In this document: positions 33,369 through 42,875 of the stretch, piece after piece | How the letters are laid out: each line of letters begins with the position of its first letter | Position numbering within the stretch: position 1 is the first letter of the stretch | Assembly: GCA_013361525.1 (NCBI GenBank) | Contig: JABFXY010000192.1 | Coordinates: 30,356-94,355 of the forward strand | Direction: 5' to 3' | DNA from: Polyangiaceae bacterium | Lineage (GTDB): Bacteria; Myxococcota_A; Polyangia; Polyangiales; Polyangiaceae | DNA: 64,000 nt | The notes under the pieces: model-generated | What the model was told of the DNA's origin: nothing | The model's input: only the letters and a program-made list of their open reading frames with translations | Database searches by the model: none | Program-made: the position numbers and the translations under genes

Positions 33369-35047
33369 GTAGGGGCGCGCAGCTGATCCTCGATTTCGGG
33401 CCCCGCAATTTCACTGATTTTGGGGTTTTCGAGGAGCTTCCGCAAATATTCAATCAGCTCCGGCGAGCCGACGAGATCGAGCACCGGGGGCAGCACTGCG
33501 ATGAACGCGCCTTTGCCGAGGTCGGGCAGCAGCCGGAGACGCCGCAAGATCATCTCGGAGCGACGCTCCTCGGGGATTGCTTCCAGGACCAACCGAGCAT
33601 CTTCGGGAGGCTCGAATCCGACCGCGTCGTCCCATTCGGGCTCGACGACGATGCCCTGCCGGAGAAGGACCTTGAAGGCCGCGAGGAGGTGCGCGTCCGT
33701 CAACATGAAGAGATTGTCGTTCCTGCGGGAGGCCTCGGCGGCAAACACGAGGAACGATTTTGCCCACGTCACACCGGCAGCGCCGGCGGCCTCGATCATC
33801 TGCTCGAATGCTTCCGGTGGAATGTCACCGTCCGTCTGGACGAGGATCTTGTACGCACCGATCAAGAGCTCCTGCGCTACGTCGAGTCGCTCTACCGGTG
33901 TGAGCGCGGACATTGCTTCATCGATGACGACGCCGGCAGAGGTCTCGTCGCTGATCCGTGCACGCGTGCGCTGCCAGCGCCTTTCCCCTGGAGCTACTTC
34001 GAGCTCGAGGGGAGAGGGCGGGGCGAGGCCGAGCCATTTGTCGATGCAGCGACTGCTGCCTGGCATGCCCCATCGCAAACCGGGAACGATGTCCTGCATC
34101 TCCGCCAGCGAGCGCGCCGTCTTGCGTTGCGCGTCGCTCAGCCGCTCCGGCGGAGCGACCTCCATCTGGTCGAATTGTGATTTGAAACCGGCGAGGTCGA
34201 GCGCGAGCTCTCCAATCGCTTTGCGACGCTTGTGGTCTTCTTCGCCCTGCGCGGCGAATGCGCGCACGATCGCCGGCGGGACCACGTCGCGCTGTTCCGA
34301 ATGGGCAAGGAGCGCCGTGACCCATCGGCCGGCATCGCCACGACCCCATGGCACGAGCGTGGTGTCGATGCTCGTGAACCATCCCGCCGCGCCGGAAGCC
34401 GCTTCATCGTCCGTGCAGTCGAGGCCCGCGATCGCTTTTCCTGCCCAGCGTCCGCTTCCAGGCAGGCCCTCCGTCGGCAGTGCCTCGAGACGGGCGCGTG
34501 CGTCGGAATCTCCGCCGCGCGAGAAGAAACCGAGCGCGACCGCCGCCCCCGCGCGCACCGGTCGCGAAGGATCCTTCTCGGCGAGATCGGCGACCTTCTT
34601 TTTCGCGACCGCGGTGCCACCGACGAGCGCCAAGAAGAAGATCGCGGCGGACCTCAGCGCGGCTTGTTCGTCCCCGAGGAATTCTTCGGCGACGGATGCG
34701 ACGCTGCTCGCGTGTTCGAATGTCTTTGCCGCAGCGCTGCTCTGTTTGCGTTGTTCCTCGGCAGCCGGGGCGACGAGCCACAAGTGGTCGCCCGCGGCCA
34801 TGTCGCCCAAAAGCCGCAGGGCGCGCACCAGCCCCGGGGCTCGGTCGCGAATGCGATTGGCCAATAGCTCCGCCGCAGGGGCGTCGGCCGGAAACCATTG
34901 TCCCGGCGCGACGAGCGCCTCCGTCAAATGGAAGTAGGCATCATCGCCAGCGCGGGACGCGTCGCCGAGCGTTTCGATCTGCTGCGGGATCCGTGTCGCG
35001 GGACCTTGCGCGTGCTGCAGTTTTTTCCAGTCCACCGGTCGCTCCAT
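33365..35047 (-). CDS. HEAT-like repeat protein, candidate immunity or partner of the RHS toxin
   Basis: 560 residues from ATG 35047; a TTG 4 codons upstream (35059) would overlap the RHS stop (TTGA). The first third has HEAT-type helical repeats, for example RSAAIFFLALVGGTAVAKKKVADLA and RPVRAGAAVALGFFSRGG. The rest is helical and not recognised; no signal peptide. It follows the RHS gene by 8 bases or less. In polymorphic toxin loci the gene directly after the toxin is often its immunity protein, but this one is long for that role. It could be a cytosolic inhibitor, an adaptor, or both; no sequence feature decides. Confidence 0.7.
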   Translation of the reverse strand: MERPVDWKKLQHAQGPATRIPQQIETLGDASRAGDDAYFHLTEALVAPGQWFPADAPAAELLANRIRDRAPGLVRALRLLGDMAAGDHLWLVAPAAEEQRKQSSAAAKTFEHASSVASVAEEFLGDEQAALRSAAIFFLALVGGTAVAKKKVADLAEKDPSRPVRAGAAVALGFFSRGGDSDARARLEALPTEGLPGSGRWAGKAIAGLDCTDDEAASGAAGWFTSIDTTLVPWGRGDAGRWVTALLAHSEQRDVVPPAIVRAFAAQGEEDHKRRKAIGELALDLAGFKSQFDQMEVAPPERLSDAQRKTARSLAEMQDIVPGLRWGMPGSSRCIDKWLGLAPPSPLELEVAPGERRWQRTRARISDETSAGVVIDEAMSALTPVERLDVAQELLIGAYKILVQTDGDIPPEAFEQMIEAAGAAGVTWAKSFLVFAAEASRRNDNLFMLTDAHLLAAFKVLLRQGIVVEPEWDDAVGFEPPEDARLVLEAIPEERRSEMILRRLRLLPDLGKGAFIAVLPPVLDLVGSPELIEYLRKLLENPKISEIAGPEIEDQLRAPT

Positions 35048-35055
35048 TTCCGGTT

Positions 35056-38000
35056 TCAACTCTCGTCGTCGTCGCCCGCTCCCGCGCGCTGGGCCGCCCC
35101 CGGCCGCGACGGATCGACGCGATCAGCCTCGGCCGTGTAGGCCGCGCGCGCTCCATGACCACCCCAACCGTAGCGTCGACCCGCGCCGGCCGTTCCGGCC
35201 GCGGGGCCGCGACCACCTTGCGCTGCGCCGGTCTGACCGCGCAGTGGTCCGTCGAGCTCGCCGTAGTGCGGAGTGCGACCCCCGGACCCGTCCGGCCTGC
35301 CGTGGAGCAATGCGTGAGCGTGTGAGCCCGGCGCGGCGGACGGATGCGCGCCCGGGGTGTAGGTGATGGTCTGGTTGCCGTAGCGGTAGTTGATTGTCGT
35401 TCCGTGGCGCTGCGCAAAATCGTGCATCGCCCGATGACATTGCGGACACGGTGGCAACGTGCCCGTCATGTTCAACGTCGCGCCGTTGAGCTGCGAGCGT
35501 GTCTCGTCGTTGGTCTCGAGATCGTAGAGGAGCCTGCGCTCGGAGTGGCTGCGTGCCTCGCTGCGCAAACATTGCGGGCAACCGTCGTAGCCGCTCTGCT
35601 GGTTGCCCGAGCCGATGGTTTGGCGGCCGCGGCGGAGGGTCCAATCCACGCCGTGCTCCCACCCCATTGGATCGACCCACACGATGGGGTTCGGGCCGTA
35701 TTCGTAGAGATCGTCGCTGCCCTCGAGCCCGATGGGATCGGGCGTGAGATAGCGCCCCGTCTCGGGATCGTAATACCGGTATCGGTTGTAATGTAGCCCT
35801 GTCTCGGGGTCGGCCATTTGACCGGGGAAGCGAAATGGCGTGCTCGTCTTTGCACGCTGCGACCACGTCACTCGACCGTAAGCGTCGCGCGTGGACGTCG
35901 CGAGGGATTGGCCCGCGGCGTCGACGATCTCCTCCGGCGTGTCGTTGAAGTCGCCGACGATGTACTCCCAATCGCCGCTCTGTCCCGATACGCCGCTTCG
36001 CTGCGCGAGCGGAAGGGTGGTGTTGTTGTCTTCGTAGAGGTATGTGCGAACGTCCGGCGCCTGACCCTTTTGCGTGTGGATCTCGTGCACGACGCTCACG
36101 AGGTCCCAGACGTAGCGGGTCGTCGATTGAGGCTGGTAATCGCCCGTCATGTCTTTCGCGAGCACGCGCTTTTCCACGCGGCGCGCGAATGGATCATATT
36201 GGAAGTCGACCCGGCGTCCGTCCGGGAGGGCGACCGCGCGGAGCATGTTCCACGCGTCGTATTCGAACTTCGTATATGCAACCGAGCCGTCGTCGTTGCG
36301 GACACCCTTGGACACGAGGCGGCCGCGATTGTCGTATTCGTAGTCGACGTTGCCGCGGTGAGCGAGGCGGCCTCCAGCGCCGTATTGGCGAAGGGGCACG
36401 TTGGTGCCGGCTTCATAGGGCTTGCCGGCCTGGTCGTATCGGAACGACTCCGTGCCGGTCCTGCTCCTCTTTTCGAGCATGTGGCGGCGCAAATCGTATT
36501 GGAATTCGATCGTGCCATCGGCCGCCGTGGTAACGCTCGCGAGCTCGCTGACTGCCGTATAGTCGTAGGTCTTTTCGATCGAGCCCGCGCGGGGACCGCC
36601 GACCCAGACCGGTTGTCCGGCCGGCGTGCCGGCTCCTTGCGGCCTGACGGCGCGCCGGCGGAGCCGGGCTGCGCCGTCGAGCTCATCCAGGATGGCCCCG
36701 CCTTGAGGGAGGTCGCGGCCAATCGGCCAACCGCTCACGTCGCGCTGGATCCCGAGAACGGAGGCGCCGTCGGCCCAGAGCTCCGTCACGCGCCCGAAGC
36801 TGCGGCGCGCCTCGACGTGATGGCCGACACTGGTGTGGAACGCGATCCGGCGGCCCATGATGTCGCGCTGGGAGTCGACGGTGTACGTCGTGCCCGCGAC
36901 GGTGACGCGCTCCTGGACGACCTCGCCCATCGGGTCGCGCACGAACTCCAATGTAATGGCGCCCGATCGCGCGCGGACGAGCTCGCCGCGTTCGTCATAG
37001 CCGCGTTCCTGTTCGTCGCCTGTCGGACCAGTTTGCTTGGTGAGCTGCCCGAGCTTGTTGTTCTCGATCTCGGTCTTGCCCTGCGCGTCGATGATGGCCG
37101 TGATGAAACCACGCGCATCGCGCACGAAACGCTGCCAAGTACCGTCGAACATGCGCTGATAGGCAATGGCGCCCATCCCGTCGCGCGTGAACTCGCACGT
37201 CTCACCGCGCTCGTTTTCGAGGCGGACGATCCATCCCTCGCGGTTGTGAAAGGACCGGATCGAGTCACCCGTGGGGTGCTGGACCAGCGCCAGCCAGCCG
37301 ATGCCGCCATATTGGTAACGATAAGTCGAACCGTCGGGCAATCGCTCCATCGTGACGTTGCCGAACCCGTCGTATTCGTAGGCCTTCGTGCGACCGATGG
37401 GGTCCGTGACGAGGAGGAGTTTGCCGCTATTCGAATATTGGTATGAAAAGACGCGGCCGTCGATTTCCTGGTCGCGTATGCGCCGACCCCAGTAATCGTA
37501 CCAAAAACGAGCCGTCCCGCCGGATGGAGGCGTCACTGCCGTCCGATTGCCGAAGGCGTCGTATTCGAAGAGACGTCGTGTACCGTCCGGCAGGTTTTCC
37601 TCCAGGACGAGACCTCGGTCGTTGTGTCGGAACCGCGTGATACCGCCCCTCGGATCCGTGAGCCAATCGACCTCGCCGTTTTTGTCGCGCGAAATCGTGG
37701 CGATCCCACCCGCGGCGTCGACGGTCTCGATCGGTCGGCCCTCGTCGTCGCGTTTCCACTTGATGACGTGACCCTCGGGGTCGTCTCGCCGAATGACGTT
37801 GCCGAGATAGTCGTATTGATAGCTCCACCTCGCGCCGTTGGCGTCCGTCTGTGCTGCGATGTTGCCCTCGTCGTCGATGCTGCGTGTGGTGACGCCACCT
37901 CGGCCGTCGATGCCTTTCGTGACCAAGCCGTCTTGCTCACCGAAGTAGCGCTGCACGCGGACCGAATCGGTCACTTCCGTGTAGCCGTCGTCGCCGAAGT

Positions 38001-39054
38001 CGAGCTTTACATGATAGATGCCGCGAGCGCGGGTGACGCCATCTGCGAGGAGGGGTGACAACCCTGGATCCAGCCCCATGTCGCCGCCGTCCGGCCGGTC
38101 CCCCCAAGTCTCGATGCAGCGACCCTGATTGTCGTAAACGAAGGAAAAAACGACGCCGTTCGGCAGCTCCATGCGGGTGAGCCTGTGCGCGTCGTCATAG
38201 GCGTAACGGAACCGATGTCCATCTGCGTCCTCTGCGAGCACCAGGTTGCCTGCGTCATAGGTGTAGCGCGCGAAGACAATCGAGTTGCCCGCAGGATCCG
38301 GGACCGTAATCGACGCTATCTGCCCCTCTGTCGTCTGGCCGAACACGATGGTCCGCCCGGCCGTGTCCACCATGCGCGTGAGGCCACGATCGTTGTAGTC
38401 GAAGGTGATGCGGCCGCGATTGCGGAAGCGGATGGAGCGCAGGCGATAAGAGGCGGGATCGTGGGTGTCCTGGACGAAGGAATGATGGAACTCGTTGCCG
38501 GCACGCAGCAAAAAGCCCTCTGCGGTGCGGAGGAGGCCCCAGCCCTGAATGCCAGTCTCCTCGCCGGGCGTCGTGATCTTGGGCAGCTCGATCACTTGAC
38601 CGAGACCCGAACGAACCGCGATTCGGTCGCGTTTCACCCATAGCGACCAAGCAAACGTGTGTGTCCAGCCGAACCCCAATCCGACGTCGTGCGCGCGGTT
38701 GAAGGAGCTATATCGGCGCGACAGCTCGACATTGAAAAAGCCGGGGAGGAAAAGGTCGATCTTCGGAAGTGTGAAAACCTCGCCGGTGATCGCATCGACC
38801 GGATCGCCCGCGGCCGTGCCGGACGAGCAGTTCGTGCAACTGCCATTCGTTCCGTTGCCGCAGCTGCCGGCGCCACTGCCGTCGCCCCCGGCGCCGTCGC
38901 CGCTGCCGTTGCCGCTACCCGGGCCGTCGCCATTGCCGTTTCCGGCGCCATTGCCGCTGCCCCCTCCGCCGTCTCCGTTGCCGGCCAAAACAGCAATGCT
39001 GGGGCACATCCCCGGAATCGGCGGAATATTGGGTACGGGTGCGGTGCGGGCCAT
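35056..39054 (-). CDS. RHS-repeat polymorphic toxin with C-terminal deaminase-like domain
   Basis: 1332 residues from ATG 39054 (GTG 39078 possible). The N-terminus (MARTAPVPNIPPIPGMCPS) resembles PAAR-like leaders of exported RHS proteins, followed by a Gly/Asn/Asp linker and a DUF6531-type segment (GDPVDAITGEVFTLPKIDL). About 1000 residues of YD/RHS repeats lead to the shell-closing core TPDPIGLEGSDDLYEYGPN. The variable tip (about residues 1115-1332) holds HSE at 1170-1172 and PCPQC at 1202-1206, the zinc and catalytic pattern of cytidine/adenosine deaminases. I infer a nucleic-acid or nucleotide deaminase toxin delivered to rivals, possibly by a type VI-like route; no secretion genes are in the window. 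Confidence 0.85.
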   Translation of the reverse strand: MARTAPVPNIPPIPGMCPSIAVLAGNGDGGGGSGNGAGNGNGDGPGSGNGSGDGAGGDGSGAGSCGNGTNGSCTNCSSGTAAGDPVDAITGEVFTLPKIDLFLPGFFNVELSRRYSSFNRAHDVGLGFGWTHTFAWSLWVKRDRIAVRSGLGQVIELPKITTPGEETGIQGWGLLRTAEGFLLRAGNEFHHSFVQDTHDPASYRLRSIRFRNRGRITFDYNDRGLTRMVDTAGRTIVFGQTTEGQIASITVPDPAGNSIVFARYTYDAGNLVLAEDADGHRFRYAYDDAHRLTRMELPNGVVFSFVYDNQGRCIETWGDRPDGGDMGLDPGLSPLLADGVTRARGIYHVKLDFGDDGYTEVTDSVRVQRYFGEQDGLVTKGIDGRGGVTTRSIDDEGNIAAQTDANGARWSYQYDYLGNVIRRDDPEGHVIKWKRDDEGRPIETVDAAGGIATISRDKNGEVDWLTDPRGGITRFRHNDRGLVLEENLPDGTRRLFEYDAFGNRTAVTPPSGGTARFWYDYWGRRIRDQEIDGRVFSYQYSNSGKLLLVTDPIGRTKAYEYDGFGNVTMERLPDGSTYRYQYGGIGWLALVQHPTGDSIRSFHNREGWIVRLENERGETCEFTRDGMGAIAYQRMFDGTWQRFVRDARGFITAIIDAQGKTEIENNKLGQLTKQTGPTGDEQERGYDERGELVRARSGAITLEFVRDPMGEVVQERVTVAGTTYTVDSQRDIMGRRIAFHTSVGHHVEARRSFGRVTELWADGASVLGIQRDVSGWPIGRDLPQGGAILDELDGAARLRRRAVRPQGAGTPAGQPVWVGGPRAGSIEKTYDYTAVSELASVTTAADGTIEFQYDLRRHMLEKRSRTGTESFRYDQAGKPYEAGTNVPLRQYGAGGRLAHRGNVDYEYDNRGRLVSKGVRNDDGSVAYTKFEYDAWNMLRAVALPDGRRVDFQYDPFARRVEKRVLAKDMTGDYQPQSTTRYVWDLVSVVHEIHTQKGQAPDVRTYLYEDNNTTLPLAQRSGVSGQSGDWEYIVGDFNDTPEEIVDAAGQSLATSTRDAYGRVTWSQRAKTSTPFRFPGQMADPETGLHYNRYRYYDPETGRYLTPDPIGLEGSDDLYEYGPNPIVWVDPMGWEHGVDWTLRRGRQTIGSGNQQSGYDGCPQCLRSEARSHSERRLLYDLETNDETRSQLNGATLNMTGTLPPCPQCHRAMHDFAQRHGTTINYRYGNQTITYTPGAHPSAAPGSHAHALLHGRPDGSGGRTPHYGELDGPLRGQTGAAQGGRGPAAGTAGAGRRYGWGGHGARAAYTAEADRVDPSRPGAAQRAGAGDDDES

Positions 39055-39245
39055 GGTGCCAGCGCGCGAGGCTAACACCCGATGCGAGAGCCGTCACCGA
39101 GCACCCCACAGCCGATCCGCATCTCGTCGCGCCTGCTTTTTGCAAGGTCAGAGCCAGGTCCCCCAGGCCGGAGAGGCGTTTTCGGCGCGGGCGAACGATG
39201 GAAGACGCCCTCCTTCGTGGCTTACGACAGGCCCGCCGCGGGAAG

Positions 39246-40544
39246 TCAGAGCGGATCGACGCGGACCTTATTGCGGTAGGTGCCTGCCGCGTGTCCGACG
39301 GAGCTCCACCCGGCGCCTGGGCCGGTCTCGGCGAGAGTCAGCACCACCATCGACGTTCGGCCGTCCCCGAAGAATTGAATCGAGCTCTCGGGCAAGCCGA
39401 AGCCGGCGGTCGGAGAGAGCGCGGTGCTCGCTTGTGCGGACCAATCGAAGAAGGTGACGCGACAGCCCCGTTCGGTTCCGGCGGTTTGGTAGCGAAGCTC
39501 GATCGCGAGCGGTTCGCCGTCGCCGAGCGTTCCGCGGGCACGTTCTTCGAAGGGGCCCTTGTCGCCGTCGGACGCGCGCAGAACGCGAAACGTCCCGGCG
39601 CCGTCGCGGACGGCGAGCTGGATCGGGCGACCATACGGGTAGTCCGCCTGCTCGATGTCGAACCGCGCCGGCTCGGTCGGTGAAAACGCTATCGATGCCT
39701 CGAAATCGAAGCGGAGCACGGCGAACGAATTAAGGTGTGAATAGACCGGCGCGGGCAGCACCGAGACGGCCTCGATCGATGCCGCGCCAGCCGATTCCTC
39801 GAAGACGAGCGAGCTCTCGCCGTCGTCGTGGTAGCGCGCGCGAAAGCCGAGCGGCGCGGCCTCGAACGCCGTCATCTTGCGGCGTGGACCGAACGCCTCC
39901 GGCGGCGCGAGCACGGTCCACATGCGATCCGGCGATCGACTCTGGAACGTGAGCAGCGGCTCGAACGCGATGTGTGCGCCGGCGCACGGGATCGCGACCG
40001 CGGTGACCTGCGGGTGGTCGGGGGACGCTTCGCTCGTTTCGACGGTCGCGAGCTCGCCGCCGAGCGGACGTGTTCGTGGCTCGGGCGCGCGCTGCGCGGC
40101 CATCACGAACGCGCCGACAGTCGCGCCCCCGCCGGCTGCAAGGAGCGCGTCGAGGGGGCGTCGCATCGTTCTCCACGCGAGCGAGCCGAATGCGAACGAG
40201 AGCGCAGCGAAGCCGCCCACCTGGCTCCAGCCGACCGACACCGGAAAGAGGATCTTTCCCGCGACGGCAGCAGCCGTCCATCCACCCGCGATCGCCGCGA
40301 TGATCGCCGCGGCAGGACGTCCGAACGACTTGGTCGCGATTGACCGCGCGAGCGCTGCCGTGATGGCGAGCGCGACGACGATGGGCAGCACCGTATTCGT
40401 CCAGGTGTGAACGTCCGAGAGAGGGAAGCCTTGCGGTAGCAATGTGAGCGTGGCCGCCGCTCCGCCCAAGTGGAGGAGGAGCACGGCTGTCGCCGCGGCG
40501 ACGCTCGGACGAGACGCCGCGTCAGAACGAGGCACTGGCGCCAT
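39246..40544 (-). CDS. Polytopic membrane protein with C-terminal soluble domain, unknown function
   Basis: 432 residues from ATG 40544. Residues 15-155 hold about four or five hydrophobic segments (PSVAAATAVLLLHLGGAAATL, LPIVVALAITAALA, AAIIAAIAGGWTAAAV, SQVGGFAALSFAFGSLAW). About 270 residues of predicted beta-rich soluble domain follow, without a recognised motif. The protein would sit in the inner membrane with the domain in the periplasm or cytosol. It is codirectional with and 191 bases upstream of the RHS gene, so a relation to the RHS operon is possible but not supported by sequence. Confidence 0.65.
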   Translation of the reverse strand: MAPVPRSDAASRPSVAAATAVLLLHLGGAAATLTLLPQGFPLSDVHTWTNTVLPIVVALAITAALARSIATKSFGRPAAAIIAAIAGGWTAAAVAGKILFPVSVGWSQVGGFAALSFAFGSLAWRTMRRPLDALLAAGGGATVGAFVMAAQRAPEPRTRPLGGELATVETSEASPDHPQVTAVAIPCAGAHIAFEPLLTFQSRSPDRMWTVLAPPEAFGPRRKMTAFEAAPLGFRARYHDDGESSLVFEESAGAASIEAVSVLPAPVYSHLNSFAVLRFDFEASIAFSPTEPARFDIEQADYPYGRPIQLAVRDGAGTFRVLRASDGDKGPFEERARGTLGDGEPLAIELRYQTAGTERGCRVTFFDWSAQASTALSPTAGFGLPESSIQFFGDGRTSMVVLTLAETGPGAGWSSVGHAAGTYRNKVRVDPL

Positions 40545-40670
40545 GTCGCTCGGGGGACGCCGCCGTCGTCGCTGCGAGCACGTTTCGCCGCGTGATCATC
40601 GACGCCGCCGTGGTGCCAGCGCGCTGTTCGTTTCGACCTCGTGACGCCCGGACCGGGCACCCTGGGATCA

Positions 40671-41591
40671 TCAGGCCTGCCAGACCCAACCCTCTTTGGG
40701 AAAGTCGGGGTTTTCGTGATCGGGTCCGCCGACGGAGAGCTCGACGCTGCGGACGATCGCGATGTTCTTGCGATCGATCTCGGTCAATAGGCTGTCCGAA
40801 TATCCGGCGTTGGGTTTGTACCAGGCGGCTGTCTTGAAATAGCTTTTGACGACCTTCGAGTCGAAGGGCCGCCCGCGCCGCGCGTAGATGGTATTGCGCA
40901 ACATGCGGAGATCGCGGCGCGACAGGGTGTTGAGATCGTCCATCGAAAGGAGCTGATCGAGCTTCGACGGATCCGACAGCGGGGTCGCCGCGACGGCGCC
41001 GCCCGTGTCACCGAGCCAGGTTCCGAGCCGTTGCGACAAGAGCGACAGCTCGATGTCGTCTTCCGTCGTCGCCGTTCCGGCCTTCTTGCGCGCGAGCACC
41101 TCGTCGCGGCGCTTCTCCAGGTCGGGTTGGCCGAGCGCAGCTTCGAAGTCGACGATGGCGCGTGCGTTCTCTTTGTCGCGCGCAGAGATCTTTTTCTCAT
41201 CCATCTTCTCGGAGGGCTGGTACCAGGCCTGCGCGCGGAAGAACTCGTCGAGCCACGGCTTGCGAAACGTGTTTCCCGCGCGCGCATAAATCCAATTGCG
41301 CATCAGGATGAGCTCGCGAAGGGTCCTGTCCTGAAGGTCGTCTTTTTTGATCGCTCCTTCGTAGTAGAGCGGTCGCGAAGGCATCGCTGGTGCGCTCGCG
41401 GCGGAAGCGGCGACCGAAGCGGATGCCGCCGGCGGGGCAGAGGTTTGCTGGGTGGCCGACGGGGGCGCCGAGGCGCCGCTGCTCGTCTGGGAGGGCTTGG
41501 AAGCCGAGCCCTCCGACGCGGAATGTTCACCGCCGCAGTGCAGACAGACGAGCGCGAGGACCAGGAGCGGTGTCGTTCGGCGCGGGGTCAC
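40671..41591 (-). CDS. Lipoprotein with two YARHG domains
   Basis: 306 residues starting at GTG 41591, chosen because it gives a compact signal peptide (MTPRRTTPLLVLALVCLHC). A Ser/Ala/Thr linker (about 24-70) is followed by two YARHG-type domains: RNWIYARAGNTFRKPW with AWYQP (about 88-127) and RNTIYARRGRPF with AAWYKP (about 215-265), separated by a helical region. YARHG domains are extracellular modules of unknown function, and double copies in one protein are uncommon. It is divergent from the HtrA-like protease; the 64-base gap holds both promoters. Confidence 0.75.
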   Translation of the reverse strand: MTPRRTTPLLVLALVCLHCGGEHSASEGSASKPSQTSSGASAPPSATQQTSAPPAASASVAASAASAPAMPSRPLYYEGAIKKDDLQDRTLRELILMRNWIYARAGNTFRKPWLDEFFRAQAWYQPSEKMDEKKISARDKENARAIVDFEAALGQPDLEKRRDEVLARKKAGTATTEDDIELSLLSQRLGTWLGDTGGAVAATPLSDPSKLDQLLSMDDLNTLSRRDLRMLRNTIYARRGRPFDSKVVKSYFKTAAWYKPNAGYSDSLLTEIDRKNIAIVRSVELSVGGPDHENPDFPKEGWVWQA

Positions 41592-41655
41592 GGCCGGGAG
41601 CGTATCCCGGGAGGCTCGACGGGAATAACCCGCATGTGCGTGGGTTTCTTCCGGC

Positions 41656-42831
41656 ATGGAGGATATGAGAATCGTTCGACCAACCACCCTCGCTCTCGTC
41701 GCTGCGCTGGCCGCGGCCGGGTGTCGCGCGCCCTCGCACGATACCGCCAGCAAGACGAGCGACGCCGAAGACATGGCGAGAGAGGCAGGTGAATCGGCGG
41801 CGCCCACGACGCTACCTCCGATGCCGACCGTCGCCCCGCTGTCGCCGAACGCTCGCCTCGAAGACGAGAACAACACCGTGAGCGTGTTCAAGGCCGTCTC
41901 GCCCTCGGTCGTCTTCGTCACGCAGAAGCGGACGATGTCCGATTGGTGGGGTGGCACCCAGGTCGAGGTCCCCGCTGGCAGCGGCTCCGGCTTCGTTTGG
42001 GACGACAAGGGCCACATCGTCACGAACTTCCACGTCGTCGACGGCGCGCAGTCGCTCACGGTCACGCTCCAAGGAGCGAAGTCCTTCACGGCGACGATCG
42101 TCGGGACCGAGCCGCGCAAAGACGTCGCGGTTCTCAAGATCGACGCACCGAAAGAGCTCCTGGTCCCGCTGAAGGTGGCGCCGAAGGAGTCCGCGCTCGA
42201 GGTCGGTCAGAAGACGATCGCGATCGGCAATCCGTTCGGGCTCGACCACACGCTCACGACGGGCGTCATCAGCGCGGTCGGCCGTCAGGTCGACGGAGCG
42301 GGCGGCGTGACCATCCGCGACATGATACAGACGGACGCCGCGATCAACCCGGGCAACTCGGGTGGTCCGCTGCTCAACTCGGCGGGTGAGCTCATCGGGA
42401 TGAACACGATGATCTATTCGCGAAGCGGGCAGTCGGCGGGCATTGGTTTCGCGGTTCCGTCGGGGACGATCAGCCGCGTCGCGCCTCAAATCATCGCGAC
42501 CGGCCGCGCCGAGCAGGTCGGCATGGGCATCAACATCGACCCCTCCGGTCGCGTCGAGCGCCGCCTTCGAATGAAGGGCGTCGTCATCCTCGGCGTCAAG
42601 GAAGGCGGACCCGCGGCGAAGGCCGGCCTCGTCGGCGTACAGGAACAGGATCGCACCATCGTGGTGAACGACGTGATCGTCGCCATCGATGATCAGCCCG
42701 TTGCCGACTACGACGACCTCTACAACGCCCTGGACCAAAAGAAGGCGGGGGAGAGCGCGAAGGTCACGATCGTGCGCGGTGAAAAGAAGCGCACGGTCCC
42801 CGTCGAGCTGGTCCTGCTCGCGCCGGAATAG
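41656..42831 (+). CDS. HtrA/DegP-like serine protease lipoprotein
   Basis: 391 residues from ATG 41656 (ATG 41665 possible). The signal peptide ends with ALAAAGC, so it is lipid-anchored. The trypsin-fold domain has the triad H126 (TNFHVVD), D156 (KDVAVLKID) and S235 (NPGNSGGPLL), and a C-terminal PDZ domain is seen in LRMKGVVILGVKEGGPAAKAG ... VIVAIDDQPVADYDDL. It degrades or refolds damaged periplasmic proteins. Only one PDZ domain is present, as in DegS-type proteins. No sigma-E-type regulator gene is next to it. Confidence 0.9.
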   Translation: MEDMRIVRPTTLALVAALAAAGCRAPSHDTASKTSDAEDMAREAGESAAPTTLPPMPTVAPLSPNARLEDENNTVSVFKAVSPSVVFVTQKRTMSDWWGGTQVEVPAGSGSGFVWDDKGHIVTNFHVVDGAQSLTVTLQGAKSFTATIVGTEPRKDVAVLKIDAPKELLVPLKVAPKESALEVGQKTIAIGNPFGLDHTLTTGVISAVGRQVDGAGGVTIRDMIQTDAAINPGNSGGPLLNSAGELIGMNTMIYSRSGQSAGIGFAVPSGTISRVAPQIIATGRAEQVGMGINIDPSGRVERRLRMKGVVILGVKEGGPAAKAGLVGVQEQDRTIVVNDVIVAIDDQPVADYDDLYNALDQKKAGESAKVTIVRGEKKRTVPVELVLLAPE

Positions 42832-42875
42832 CCCGACCAACAAGCCGACATTCGTGCTACTCGGTCACCATTGCC

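Noticed and set aside
35818..37446. Plus-strand open frame of 542 codons inside the RHS gene
   Set aside because: It lies opposite the YD repeats, has no recognisable domain and only repeats their shadow.
36000..38700. Regularly spaced similar segments suggesting a CRISPR array
   Set aside because: They are in-frame YD/RHS repeats of the toxin gene, imperfect and without spacer/repeat structure.
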